Source: Sipunculus nudus
Lineage: Eukaryota; Annelida; Sipuncula; Golfingiida; Sipunculidae
Assembly (NCBI GenBank): GCA_026874595.1
Contig: CM049319.1
Location: 60,706,917-60,770,916 of the forward strand
Length of the DNA: 64,000 bases
Direction: 5' to 3'
The position numbers were made by a program, and so were the translations under genes. Positions 44,512 through 55,180 of the stretch are shown piece after piece. Below the pieces are notes generated by a model. The model was not told the origin of the DNA and did not search any database. It saw only the letters and a program-made list of their open reading frames with translations. How positions within the stretch are numbered: position 1 is the first letter of the stretch; the number at the start of each line of letters is the position of its first letter.

Positions 44512-47500
44512 CATGACAGATAGATGGACATATGGTTGTCTATGATATAGTAATCTAAGATGGATACATTTCAAAATTGATGCTGATATATGGTTCAAAC
44601 CCACATACATGTTCCATTTTCACCAAAAACAGATCTAAAGATGGACAGGAGATGAAATTAATTCTAAGTGGCCCAAGCTGTCTTGTATACAAGATATACC
44701 GTTCCAATATCTATGGAAATGCACATTTTCAGGTAAATACATCATACAAAAACAATACGTGTATATTCTATTAAAACGAAAAGGTAGGTGGCGCCATTTA
44801 TCTGTTCTATGATAGATCTGCGCTATGTGAAAGGTTTGTAGGTGGCACCAGTTGGCTAGTGTACAAGTGGGAAGTATCCAGATCTGTGGACTTGTGAAAT
44901 TTCAGGCTGATACAATAAACCAGTCCTTTGATATATGCGTCAACGTATTCTTCAAATACGTGATTGCAGGCGGCGCTACCTATCTGCTCTACAACAAAGC
45001 TATTCAAGACGGATAATAATGCACAATGTCAAGACACATCAAACGCATCCATCCACTCCTGAGATATGTGTGATTTTTACCAAAAGCAAACGCATGGATG
45101 AGTGCAACGCAAATACGATTACGAATGGCGTCACCAGTCTTAAAACCAGATGGAGATATCGAAAATCTTTGACATGCACACTTTCAGCCCAATACATTGA
45201 ATCAATCACTAAGACGAACAAATAGCAAATGCATGGACGGACGCCACACGAAAATGATTGTAGATAGCGCTGGCAGTCTCGAGTACGAGATGCTCAATTT
45301 TAGCCCAATATATTAAACCACGCCTATGATATTGGCTGTTCTAACTAAGACCCAGATTCATACTGCGCAAAAAGGATTGCAGATGGCGCCACGAATCGTT
45401 GTTAGGCCCATGTTCACATGTGACCCAATAATAATGCTGGGTTTCGGGAAAGATTGGTCGAAAGGTATCATAGCACTTCTCCGGAAATGAACACGGTGGC
45501 AGCGGCCAAACCCACGTGAAAACATAGCATCCTCAAAACTGTTACAATAATAGTCTTTGTGTCTTCATTTCAATTCACATATTCAACCAGGTATCATTTT
45601 CTCGATCTTGCTGCAAACAAAGCTGTCCGTGGGCTAAGCTTCACACCGGGGGACTGTGTTCTACCAGGTCGGTTTGGTAGTCTTTTCTTAATTATTGAAC
45701 AAGATACCACGTAATGAGGCCGAAATCATATCGGCAATTCAAATCGGACGTAGCAAAGTGAACAGTTCACAGAAGATGAAACTGTCCCAAATCGTATAGT
45801 AGAATATCACGTACATTGAAAACTAGATAATCTAGATCTGGCACATTAGTTTGGCAGGAGAAGACGATTGTAGCCCTAGTCTGATACACGGCCAACTTCA
45901 GATTTCCATGACTCTTCCAAAAATAACCAAATCCGGACCATTCTTACACACTTAAAAGAATACTACCCCAAAATTATTCATGTGAAATGTTAAAAATTTG
46001 GGTTGACATTTCTTCAGAGAGGATCTTTAAAATATGTGGCTAAAAGAAGCCCAAATAATTAGTTTTCCCCAATAGAAAATAGGTCGATGCAGGTTACGCC
46101 ACCAAAACCTCTATTTCAAATATGATTCAGGTGATTTACCATTTGCATAAAAATTGGTCATGCAAGATTTTGCTCTTGGTAGGATTCTTTTCTTAGTGTA
46201 CTTACTTGGCCAATTGACAAACTGCTCCTTCCCCTCACTCGCCCATATAACCTAATCGAAAAGATTCGAATAAACTTAACTGAAAGAGCTTTTTTCTTGA
46301 ATCATTTCTGTGAAATATTAAACAATCTAGTTTAACATTTTCAATGTTTACAAGGTTTCCCCGTAAAATGAAAGTCGACGTAGGTGGCGCCACAAATCAT
46401 TAAATCTCACCACGTTTGACATACATGTAAGTGCATATTTGTTTAAATTTAGTGGAGCTAGCATGGGTTGACGTACGGACGGTACCGGCGCATAAGCGCA
46501 CACGCTCTCTAAACATCCTGGTGGGCAGTGACCCTCCCAACCCCCCACCCCATGGGACGCTTAACGCCCATATAAAAATAAATACCTAAGAAACATCTGG
46601 CTTCGTCGCCTATAGGTAATTCTATACGGTATCCGATTTTTGTATACTGATACCTTCAGTGAGATTTCACAGCTTTAATTTTCCCTTTTGTACGGAATTC
46701 ACATGTGACAGCAAGCCTAGCGGCTCTGTAGTGCTTCAATTAAAAAGATCATTTAAAAAAACCTGAAATCTTAAACGGAATGCATATTAATAAACTGGGG
46801 CAATGTTATAGAATATTTGCATGCAACTTTACTAGGTGTGGTTTTTGTGTTGTGCTTTGTAAACATTAACCGGTCCAATTCAGGCTCTTTATTCACATAT
46901 ATACATGTAATAAATACATATGAACTTTCCCTAATTAACATTTTTTCAAAGCAAACCTTGATCATGTAATACTATATATTGTATTGTGAAAATTATAGCA
47001 ACGACGTAACAACAAGATGTACTATACGTTAGAGAATTTCCATGTATAGCCAGCACTTATGTGGCGCAATTAAGGTTTAACACATTATAGCGCTTTAACT
47101 CTACTTTACACTATATATATTACTAAAATCAATATTTTCGTTTTTAATAATCAAAACTAGAAATTTGCATTCCAACGAATGCAGGCCTCCGCCATATTGA
47201 CGGTCTATAATGTGAGGACTATGCAATCCGTGTATTCATTCACTTATTGGCCCATATCCCCAGTGTCAATCGTGCATATGTGCATAAGATTTGATAGCAA
47301 GTCCTTAAACAAAGTCTCTTAGTCAGTATAGAACCCTAGCGTAATAAGGAGACGGATAAAGTGATGCGCTGGTAAAATTTGATAGCCACCGCAAACCTTC
47401 TTTTCTTTAGATTATGTGCTTCCCCAAGGACTGGCAGTATGATAAGTTTCGGCATAAAATAATCATTTTGGCGATATAGCACTTAATTGCTGTGTAGCTG

Positions 47501-47991
47501 TTTTCATTTGTGGGGACAAATCCTAAAATATTTCGTCTCCATCGGCAAGACACTGCCACCTCGTTCGCACACGTGAGTCCGCTGAGCATGAAAAACACCG
47601 TTCAAAATGGATATATGCAATCGCAAAGGATAATTGGACCCCCCCCCCCCCCCCGAAAAAAAAAAACGCAACTGAGCTATAATGGGAATCTGCTATCTAG
47701 TGAACGACCTTGGGGGTAAGGTCTAGGCAAAATATAAATATCAGGTGCAAATCTGTGGCCTAAGATTAATATTGTGCATAAGCTATAGAAAATCTGCCCT
47801 TTTGAAGGTCTGTCGCAAACAGAAAATGGCATGAGAAAGAAAAAATAAATGTTATACATAATATTTATAACCAAAATATCAAATAAACTCAACCCCAATA
47901 AGTCTTCCCCTACTACGCCGGGGATGCTTAAATATATTAGTATTTCTCCAGTAACAGAATCCAGTCATATCACATATACAAAACATTCAGT
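44512..47991. repeat. 3' flank of TLR unit D (segmental duplication)
   Basis: Matches the B and C flanks with the same order of parts: a GGCGCCACC-type array (44785-45400), a GCCGAAATCATATCGGC palindrome near 45720, a C-rich tract near 47640 and the receptor-proximal flank. It lacks the 16315-16856 insert of B and the 33211 duplication of C. No gene was found. Confidence 0.8.
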
Positions 47992-48081
47992 CTATTTTTC
48001 TCTGTGGTTAAACAGGTTGGATCTGGGAAGATTAGCATCTTGTGGTTTCAGAAGAGGAGGCCCAAGAGCGTTTCGCAGACG

Positions 48082-50214
48082 TTACCAGAATAATTGTCGT
48101 TCAGCATCTGTTTTAGGCCACACAAGATACGTGTTCCGTTTCAGCAGGTAGTCAAGAGTGGCTGACCTACGTGTGGGCAGTTTCTCTGGTTTACCCAACA
48201 CGATACAAATCACCTTGGCGTGCCTGGCATTGTGCTGTTCTTTTGCAAAGTGAAGCTCCGTTTGGAAATACCTGCCTTTTAGAGCGTTTCTGGATATCAC
48301 CAACAAACAACTTTTGCTGTGGCGAAAAGCGTCAGAAATGTTTTCATCTATGCTAACGCCGATGGCAAAGTTCCTCTCATGCACACACAAACTGTAATCA
48401 TGCTGTTCCTCAAGATTTCTTAAAACAAATTCAACAAACCAGTAATCATTTGTATTGTAACACAGAAAAGCATCAAATATATAATCCTTCTCTATCAGAC
48501 CTGCTGCAAATTTTGTCAGTTGTCTGGCGAAATACCAAATGTACAACAGGCGCCATCTGTAGCGACAGACAAGACAACACAACATGCAAAATATAAGCAC
48601 ACTTACATATGTCAAAAATACTTTAACAACCAACTTGTCGTCAAAGCCATGGGCGCACTCGGCTAATAGTTTGTCTGTATTCAAGGTATAAACATCTAAA
48701 GGGATTGAAGCATCTGTGACACGACATTGAAATCCAATAAGCCGCACTGGCAACATCTGTATTCTTCTGACCCTGTCAAGGTCACTGCAAGGACATTGGA
48801 GAGGATTCCCGGTCATATCTATGGTTACATTTCTCGTGCGACTGAACTGATTCCAATCGCGAATAACCGAGTCGTTCAAAGTGTCAATCTTATTGTGACT
48901 AAGATCCAACATCCGAAGGAAGTCGAGACTGCCGAAAGTGAAACGGACTCCTTCCAGGCCACAGTGGTTTAATTTTAGACTGACGAGTCGAGTGAAATTT
49001 GTGAATGCAGCAGAATTAATTTCACTTACAATGTAGTTCTTTGAAAAATCTAAATGCTGCAATTTGTTTTTCGGAGAGAACCGAACGTAAGGTAGAGTCC
49101 AATAATATGGTATAACTTGAGTTACAGAGGATGCCGATACGACCTTCAGTTTTGGAGGTAAAAAGATGGTGTAATGTTCACTTTTATCGACTGCTTTATC
49201 ATCATCAGAACACACAGGCCTGCTTTGGAAATGTTTGGGGCATGATAAACGTGTGTTTGCTAGTCCCTCTCTCCGATTATGACCAAAATCTTGATGACGG
49301 ATGTTTATATATGTCATAGCACTCATCATTCGTATTTCTATTAATAAGTCAATTAAACTGAATCCAAACAGCATATTATGACTTAGATTCAGTGATTTTA
49401 AATGTAGAAAGTTAATCAAGACTCCCCGTCTTAATGCTATGATCTGGTTTTGCGCCAGATCTAGTCTCTGAACGGGTGTTCCGCGTAAACAACTAAATAT
49501 TGGTGGTTTAATTTCCCAGAATAATCCAAACATTCCGCCGTGACAAACTTTGTGCAGATTTAGAACAGCGACTGGTGAACCTTGAAGTCCACACAACACT
49601 TTGAACTTAAGTGCCGTCTCACTGGTAAGGAACCATTTATCCAAGTTCAGATATTGAAGTCCCTTTAGGGGCTCAAACACCTTTAAAGGCATATCAATAG
49701 CAGGTAATAAATTTTTAAGAGTTAACCAAACAAGGTTTTTCAGACCGACGAAAGCGCCTTCTTCTACCTTACTAATTTTCAAGTTGTTCTCCATATGAAG
49801 AAGTTTTAACTCAGGCAACCATGCAAAACTGTCATTTTTTAATTCTTTAATTCTTGTTCTTGATATATAAAGACCCGTTGTATTTGACCAGATGCACTTG
49901 ATCTGGCTTGTAGAAATTATTAGTTTACTCTGACAATTTGCATTCAGATTCCCTCTGTAGATCCGCATTGTACACAAACATTTAGCTGGATATTCAAAGT
50001 TACCATAAAACTTCAATCCCCCATCTGCCTGATTAGTAGACCAATTGTTATTGTAGCCATTTGAAACTCTTTGGCTATGGTTCGAGGTATTCGGTCTTCG
50101 AGGTCTTTTCTTTCTACTGATATGTAGAGGATTTCTCTCAAATTCTCCTGAAAATTGCGATACAGCTATTTGTAAGAAAATTATCCAGACCAATAACACT
50201 TTTGTTCGACCCAT
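48082..50214 (-). CDS. Toll-like receptor copy D, C-terminal truncation
   Basis: An intronless TLR of 710 aa with signal peptide, LRR ectodomain, LRR-CT, membrane span and TIR. The start at 50214 is homologous to those of A-C; upstream the frame is open but without ATG. A TTA-to-TAA change right after the FW of TIR box 3 ends the protein. The lost frame remains open for 29 more codons to a TAG at 47992-47994, so this is a fresh point mutation in a 740-aa gene. Box 1 (FDAFLCY), the ERNFAIG loop and FW are kept. The final TIR helix and tail are missing, so signalling is doubtful. The ectodomain is closer to A than to B or C. Confidence 0.93.
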   Translation of the reverse strand: MGRTKVLLVWIIFLQIAVSQFSGEFERNPLHISRKKRPRRPNTSNHSQRVSNGYNNNWSTNQADGGLKFYGNFEYPAKCLCTMRIYRGNLNANCQSKLIISTSQIKCIWSNTTGLYISRTRIKELKNDSFAWLPELKLLHMENNLKISKVEEGAFVGLKNLVWLTLKNLLPAIDMPLKVFEPLKGLQYLNLDKWFLTSETALKFKVLCGLQGSPVAVLNLHKVCHGGMFGLFWEIKPPIFSCLRGTPVQRLDLAQNQIIALRRGVLINFLHLKSLNLSHNMLFGFSLIDLLIEIRMMSAMTYINIRHQDFGHNRREGLANTRLSCPKHFQSRPVCSDDDKAVDKSEHYTIFLPPKLKVVSASSVTQVIPYYWTLPYVRFSPKNKLQHLDFSKNYIVSEINSAAFTNFTRLVSLKLNHCGLEGVRFTFGSLDFLRMLDLSHNKIDTLNDSVIRDWNQFSRTRNVTIDMTGNPLQCPCSDLDRVRRIQMLPVRLIGFQCRVTDASIPLDVYTLNTDKLLAECAHGFDDKLVVKVFLTYVSVLIFCMLCCLVCRYRWRLLYIWYFARQLTKFAAGLIEKDYIFDAFLCYNTNDYWFVEFVLRNLEEQHDYSLCVHERNFAIGVSIDENISDAFRHSKSCLLVISRNALKGRYFQTELHFAKEQHNARHAKVICIVLGKPEKLPTRRSATLDYLLKRNTYLVWPKTDAERQLFW

Positions 50215-50406
50215 TTTCACTAGATCTTCTTGCAGTGATCTGCTGTCTCGGTCTGAGTTAAGGAACTTATACAGCCGCACGAGATAAACGTAAATATTTT
50301 ACAAACCACTCGCAATCGTATTTATCAACGGGCAATCTACGATGGTATAATCATCCTTTATTCTTTGCCTCTACAAACAAACTAGTATAACTTTACACAG
50401 TAGTGC

Positions 50407-50417
50407 TTTTATAAATA
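50407..50417 (-). promoter_or_regulatory. TATA-like element upstream of TLR D
   Basis: TATTTATAAAA on the minus strand, 193 bp upstream of the start, in the same place as the TATA-like run of unit B. Confidence 0.35.
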
Positions 50418-50597
50418 CTTTACTTTTACCATTTGTGGATAGAGATTAAAATCGCTGCACAATGTACAAGCAATAAATTGGTTATTGATAGTAGCTGTCA
50501 CTGTTTTATGCGAGGCTTCAGGCATCAAGCCTTAAAAATCGCCAGTGGTGTACCAGTTCACTCTATGACAATAAAAGCCTTTCTCCACGGTACAGTT

Positions 50598-50675
50598 ATA
50601 ATCATGCGATTGTTGTATTCACTTCTGTGGTTGTCAACAGATTTAGCTGCCGATATCCAATAAACAATAAAACAC
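50598..50675. promoter_or_regulatory. Conserved upstream block, unit D
   Basis: Seventh upstream block (ATAATCATGCGATTGTTGTA, then GCCGATATCCAATAAACAAT). Unit D has no second TLR relic after it. Confidence 0.45.
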
Positions 50676-50799
50676 TGTATGAATCTTCACTGCTGATCGA
50701 TAATCTTAACCCAGCGTGACAAAACAATACTGTTCCGAACTTTTCTTATATCCAGTCGTAATAGCGACCGCATGATCCCGTCACGGAGACCCCGCTTTT

Positions 50800-51180
50800 A
50801 TACGTTTGTCTATGACCACACTAGGCCTGCAACAGGCCGAAGAATAAATTATTTAAATACAATTTATTGGGGTTTTTTTTTTACCAAGTTTATTAATGTT
50901 CAGTGATCATTTTATGATTCATGCATTGGCTTCTTCCGTGGGGTGCAAATAAGTTACGTTCTTTCTCCAGGGGGCCCCACTATCACTCAGGGGTTAGAAC
51001 TACATAAGAATTCTCTGAGCACACAGATGCCACCGTTATGGACAATTCTAAATTGCTGGAACTGGTCATGGCAGCAAAAGAGAAGCTTGACATTGGGTCA
51101 ACAGAGTAACAGTATAGGGGTTGCTTTTACTTGGAGTATATTATGTAATATCAGAATCGGTCTAAATTATAGAGACCTAC
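50800..51180. other. Unassigned insertion in the upstream region of unit D
   Basis: No gene seen. It separates the upstream block from the plus-strand ORF at 51776 and has no counterpart in A or C. Confidence 0.4.
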
Positions 51181-51670
51181 GCAGGTCTATGACGGGACGT
51201 ATAATGGTATATATACCCACGGTCCGTCCGTCCGTTAAAGTCTAGTGTCGCCACGATAACTTTTCAGGGTTTTTGATGGATTTTCGCGAAAACTACCTAT
51301 CAATAGTGTATTTCGCCCGAGTTCAATTATGGGCAAATTCTGTGCATATTTAATAAGGTCAAAAGTCACTGGGCTACTTTGTGTCGCCGGGATAACTTAC
51401 CAGGAATATAATGGATTTTGATAAAACTATTCAGTAATATTAATCATTTTAACATCTGGCCAAAGTTCGATTTCCAGCAAAACTAAATTTAATGCATATT
51501 CGAGGAGGTCAGAGGTCACCACACTTTGGTGGCGCCATGGTGACTTACCAAAAATCTGACCAAAACCTCATTATGAATATTAACCTATATGATTTCTCAC
51601 CTGAATTATGTTCGCAGCAAAAAAAATCATCCATTTTTAAGGTCAGAGGTCACAAGATCTGCGATGGGCG
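51180..51670. repeat. ~140-bp tandem repeat element
   Basis: Three diverged units begin near 51246 (GTCGCCACGATAACTT), 51382 (GTCGCCGGGATAACTT) and 51530 (GGCGCCATGGTGACTT). Each is followed by a TTGAT/AAAAC stretch and a GGTCA run. A CCGTCCGTCCG run precedes the array at 51222. The layout suggests a non-autonomous element with internal repeats. Confidence 0.6.
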
Positions 51671-51775
51671 AACTGTTCACCATTTGCGAGGCACTTGTTA
51701 CACATTGTCATAACTATCAGTACAACAAAAACCCCAAAAGCGCCTGTGACATCAGGATTAAATGGTGCACGCAAA

Positions 51776-51811
51776 ATGGCTGTGCCCGTTGAAGGTTTCG
51801 AGAAACTCTGA
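51776..51811 (+). pseudogene. Divergent exon-like ORF, unit D copy
   Basis: Begins MAVPVEGFEKL with the good start context of the B copy (gcaaaATGG), then hits TGA. Past the stop the DNA still resembles the B copy (GGTTCGAGGAGG against GGTTCGATGAGG). A dead copy of the unknown divergent exon. Confidence 0.4.
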
Positions 51812-52290
51812 GGAATAAAGCTATCAAGGTTCGAGGAGGGCACGGGTACGCGATATGATAGCACTCCGCGGTGATCGTCCATGCAAGAATCTGCGGAGAG
51901 CGTTATGAGACGTGCATCCCAATTTTAATGTTTACCACACCTAAACCCTAAAATCACAGGTTTCGTGAATATTGATACCTCGGGATAATATTGCGCCCTT
52001 TACTCTGTGCTTTATCTGTACCTTGTGTTCTCAAGTGCTATTCATTTTGGCATGGCTCTTAATTTTGGTTAAGAGAAGGCAGAAAGAGTTGTTGGACAAT
52101 CCGTAGCATTATCTATGATTGTAAAGTGTCTGTATGCTTTCAAGAATCAAACAACGGAGAACAGCCTGTACACCGGGCAGCGGTTAAAAACAGGGAGAAA
52201 ATTGTTCTGACTTTCCAGGTGCCTCGAAAGAGTATATAGGGATACACAAGGGCAGAAATTCAATCCTACCCTCTCGAGATTTGGAGCATG
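51812..52290. repeat. Far upstream part of unit D
   Basis: Matches 37315-37640 of unit C (TTCATTTTGGC, AATCCGTAGCATTATCTATG, AAAGAGTATATA). Homology to the TLR unit ends near 52290. No gene. Confidence 0.6.
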
Positions 52291-52374
52291 TTTGGACAAT
52301 GCAATATATATCTATCAGACAATATATTATATCTGGTGAATACATTAAGTCAAAAAGTTTCATTTTGATACGGG

Positions 52375-52700
52375 TGATAAAATGTTAATGAAATTAAATG
52401 AAAATATTGATAACAATAGCAAAACATATTTTAGTATACAATTTATTTGACAAGAAATCAGTGGCTAGTCGGGTAATATTGACTGAACACCATATATTGA
52501 CTTATTGGTCAAGGTATATAAAGACAAAATACGTGTTCACTCTACTGGCTATCCAAAAGTGAGGTTTGTTGTAGCGTAAAGTTGAAGTATGTAACTCTCT
52601 TACAAGCTATAGTACGTACTAAGGACAACTGAAAATTTTATCTTACATAAAGTTTCTTCAATTTATTTTTGCAAATACAGTTTGTGCTTGGAAAAAAAAT
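52375..52700. repeat. Intergenic repeat, homologous to 40140-40520
   Basis: Uninterrupted version of the segment that received the RTE insertion between C and D; it shows the empty target site (GTACGTACTAAGGACAACTG near 52612). Confidence 0.65.
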
Positions 52701-53095
52701 CCCTTCCAGTGAAGCTAGTGGCTGGCCATTATTACCATGACATATGAAAAACGCCAAATAATATTAAGTCCTGGAGGTGAATCCCTTTTGTATTCTTAAC
52801 AACATTAAAATACAACTGGTCAAAATTCAATGCCGTTTACATTAATGATAAGTAAGCAAGAATTTCTTCTCCACTTCATGTATGAACTACATATGACATT
52901 GTTTAGCAACCAGGTATCTTTTTTACATCTTCTGCAAGCACGGCTCTGGCTTGGCTAAGCTTTGAAGCATGAGACACCGTTTTACTTGTCTAATGTACCA
53001 GGCATTTCGTGGATCATGAACAAGCTAGCAAGTGATAAGGCCCAAATCATTTCGGCAAATCAAGTCTGACTTAGCAAAGTAAAGAGTACACAGTT
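52700..53095. other. Intergenic DNA with flank-like remnants
   Basis: AT-rich. From about 53037 it resembles the palindrome region of the TLR flanks (CATTTCGGCAAATCAAGTCT). No gene. Confidence 0.45.
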
Positions 53096-53237
53096 GACCC
53101 GTCATGAAGTCTGTGACCTTAATCGCATATGCATTCAATTAATAAACATGGGCAGATCAATCAAGTTACCGTTGGCAATGTAACAATCAATCAACCGAAA
53201 AGCTCAAAATTTCCATAATTTTGGCGACTCTCTCAAA

Positions 53238-53298
53238 TAGCATGGTTTCCAGTCTGCCTTGCGCTAGCGTAGCGCAAGGTAGGCTGGAAACCATGCTA
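53238..53298. repeat. Perfect-loop hairpin, 29-bp arms
   Basis: The arms 53238-53266 and 53270-53298 pair at 27 of 29 positions around a 3-nt loop GCG. The left arm starts TAGCATGGTTTCCAG. The loop is too tight for a typical microRNA precursor. It may be a very short foldback element inserted in the repeat; the copy at 16315 has no such hairpin. Confidence 0.85.
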
Positions 53299-53639
53299 CG
53301 CTCCCAAACAGAACACGTACAGTCTGTACAAGTACCCGTGTCGGCATGTTTTCCGGGTTATTTTTTTTTTATTCAAAAGAGACAGTATAAAAGTTCTAGG
53401 CCAAAGGTTTCAGGAACCATTCCTCCGACTACCGAGTGATAAACAATGTCTCACTTGGCAAGTTATTCGTTTGAGACAAATAATCCAAACTAGAATATGG
53501 GTTGTCCACAAGTGACGTGTATCCGCCGAAATCCGAGTGGTACGGGTGAAGTTATCAAAGACCTGCCAAATAATCCCAGACACGTAAAAGTTAAGGCCCA
53601 TACGTCAAACTACTCCTCAACCACTTGTCTTTTTGTCTA

Positions 53640-54600
53640 TGAGAAAGTTCTCTAGGATGAATACATTTCAAAATTTCAGACTCAAACATAGTTAAACATA
53701 AACTATGAAACCATTATCATCGGAAGGGAAACTTTTCCCATAAAACAGCGTACAGTGGAAGCTACATGAAAACAGCCAGCACTATAACTCTTTAAATATG
53801 AGATAAATAATCCTAGACATGTACAGTTTCAGGCCCATATGTCACACCACTCCTGAATGAGGTCCACTAATACTCTAAGAAAAGGGCATTAATTTATTCG
53901 ACGAAAACAGGAAGGTAGGTGGTGCCACCTGTCTGGTTTACGGGAAAAAAAACTTTCCAAGATGGATGGACATGCCAAATTTCAGACCAATACATTGAAC
54001 CACTCTTGAGATATGAGCAAATGTACGGATGGACGCCACGGCAAAATGATTACAAATCGCGCCACCGGTCTCGAGTATAAGATGGAGGAGACAAGGATCT
54101 ATCGAAATGCAAAATTTCAGGCCAATATGGCAAATCACTCCTGAGTAGGGGCAATAATTTATTCTACGAAAACAGGAAGGTATTTGGCGCCACCTGTCTG
54201 GTTTATGAGAAAAAAATCCAAGATGGATGAATATGCCAAATTTCAGTCCAATACCTTTAACAATTCCTGGGATATGAGCAATTTTCACCCTAAGCAAATG
54301 TACAGATGGACAACATGTGAAAACGATTGCAGAAGGCACCACCAGTCTTGTTTACAAGAATGAGGTGTCGAGGATCTATGACCATGCACAATTTAAACCC
54401 AATACAGTGAACAACCACTAAGACAAACAGATGGCAAATGCAAAGATGGACGCTACGCAAAAAGCATTGTAGATGGCGCCACCAGTCTCCATTTACGAGA
54501 TGAAGAGATCCATGATCTATAAACATGCAAAATTTCAGCTCAATACATTGAACCACTCCTGAGATATGGGCTGTTATCTAAAAAGACACCCAGACTGTAC
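53640..54600. repeat. GGCGCCACC satellite-like array, ~140-bp units
   Basis: An ATTTCAG landmark recurs at 53979, 54114, 54240, 54391 (as ATTTAAA) and 54532, giving spacings of 126-151 bp. Each unit also holds ACTCCTGAGATATGAGC, a GGACGCCACGCGAAAA-like run and a TGGCGCCACC box. The same unit makes up 13720-14560, 30530-31620 and 44520-45400. Confidence 0.75.
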
Positions 54601-54890
54601 TGCACAGAAAGGATTGCAGGTGGCGCCACCTGTCTTTGTTACAAGCAACTACATACGTGAGGGAACAACTTGGCAAGGTTTCGGAAAGATTGGTTCAAGG
54701 ATCTTGGAGGAGTTCTCCGGAAACGACTTTGGTGGCGGAGGAAGGTGCACAGAAGGGATTGCAGGTGGCGCCACCTGTCTTTGTAACACACAACTACATA
54801 CGTGAGGGAACAACTTGGCAAGGTTTCGGAGAGATTGGTTCAAGGATCTTGGAGGAATTCTCCGGAAACAACTTTGGTGGCGGAGGAGGA
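54601..54890. repeat. 145-bp tandem duplication
   Basis: TGCACAGAAAGGATTGCAGG at 54601 recurs as TGCACAGAAGGGATTGCAGG at 54746, and similarity runs through the whole 145 bp. Each copy holds the perfect palindrome CAGGTGGCGCCACCTG. High identity points to a recent event within the older array. Confidence 0.9.
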
Positions 54891-55180
54891 ACCCACGTAA
54901 AAACATAGCATCTGCAAAACTCTGTTTTGGCAGATACAAATATGGCAAGACACTTCAAAATGACTGCTATATATTCATCACTGGTGAACAAGAGAAACAG
55001 CAATTCCAGTTGGTGTCAGTCAATGCAACATCACGTCATCGACCTTTGTGCTGTCTTCATTGTCTTGTAAACAGCTCTCGCAACCATGGGCATGGAACAC
55101 TTTCTGTGTAGGAGCGTTTTGAGGGGTTCATTATGATTAATCGGTTAAAAGGGCGGAGCATATGGGCTCTGGTGGTTAGG

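Larger units (their letters stand above)
53100..55180. repeat. 2-kb repeat element with internal satellite-like array
   Basis: The ends match the short copy at 16315-16856 (GACAGTATAAAA, CCATTCCTCCGACTACCGAG; GTGTAGGAGCGTTTTG). The middle (53640-54890) is a tandem array of the GGCGCCACC family. No protein is encoded. The shared ends and variable middle suggest a non-autonomous element that carries the satellite-like units found throughout the TLR flanks. Confidence 0.6.

Noticed and set aside
53238-53298. MicroRNA precursor
   Set aside because: The 3-nt loop and 29-bp arms are unlike typical precursors, and the hairpin sits in a repeat.
54566-54908. Overlapping glycine-rich ORFs on both strands
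   Set aside because: They follow from the 145-bp tandem duplication within a satellite-like array and have no start, splice or domain support.
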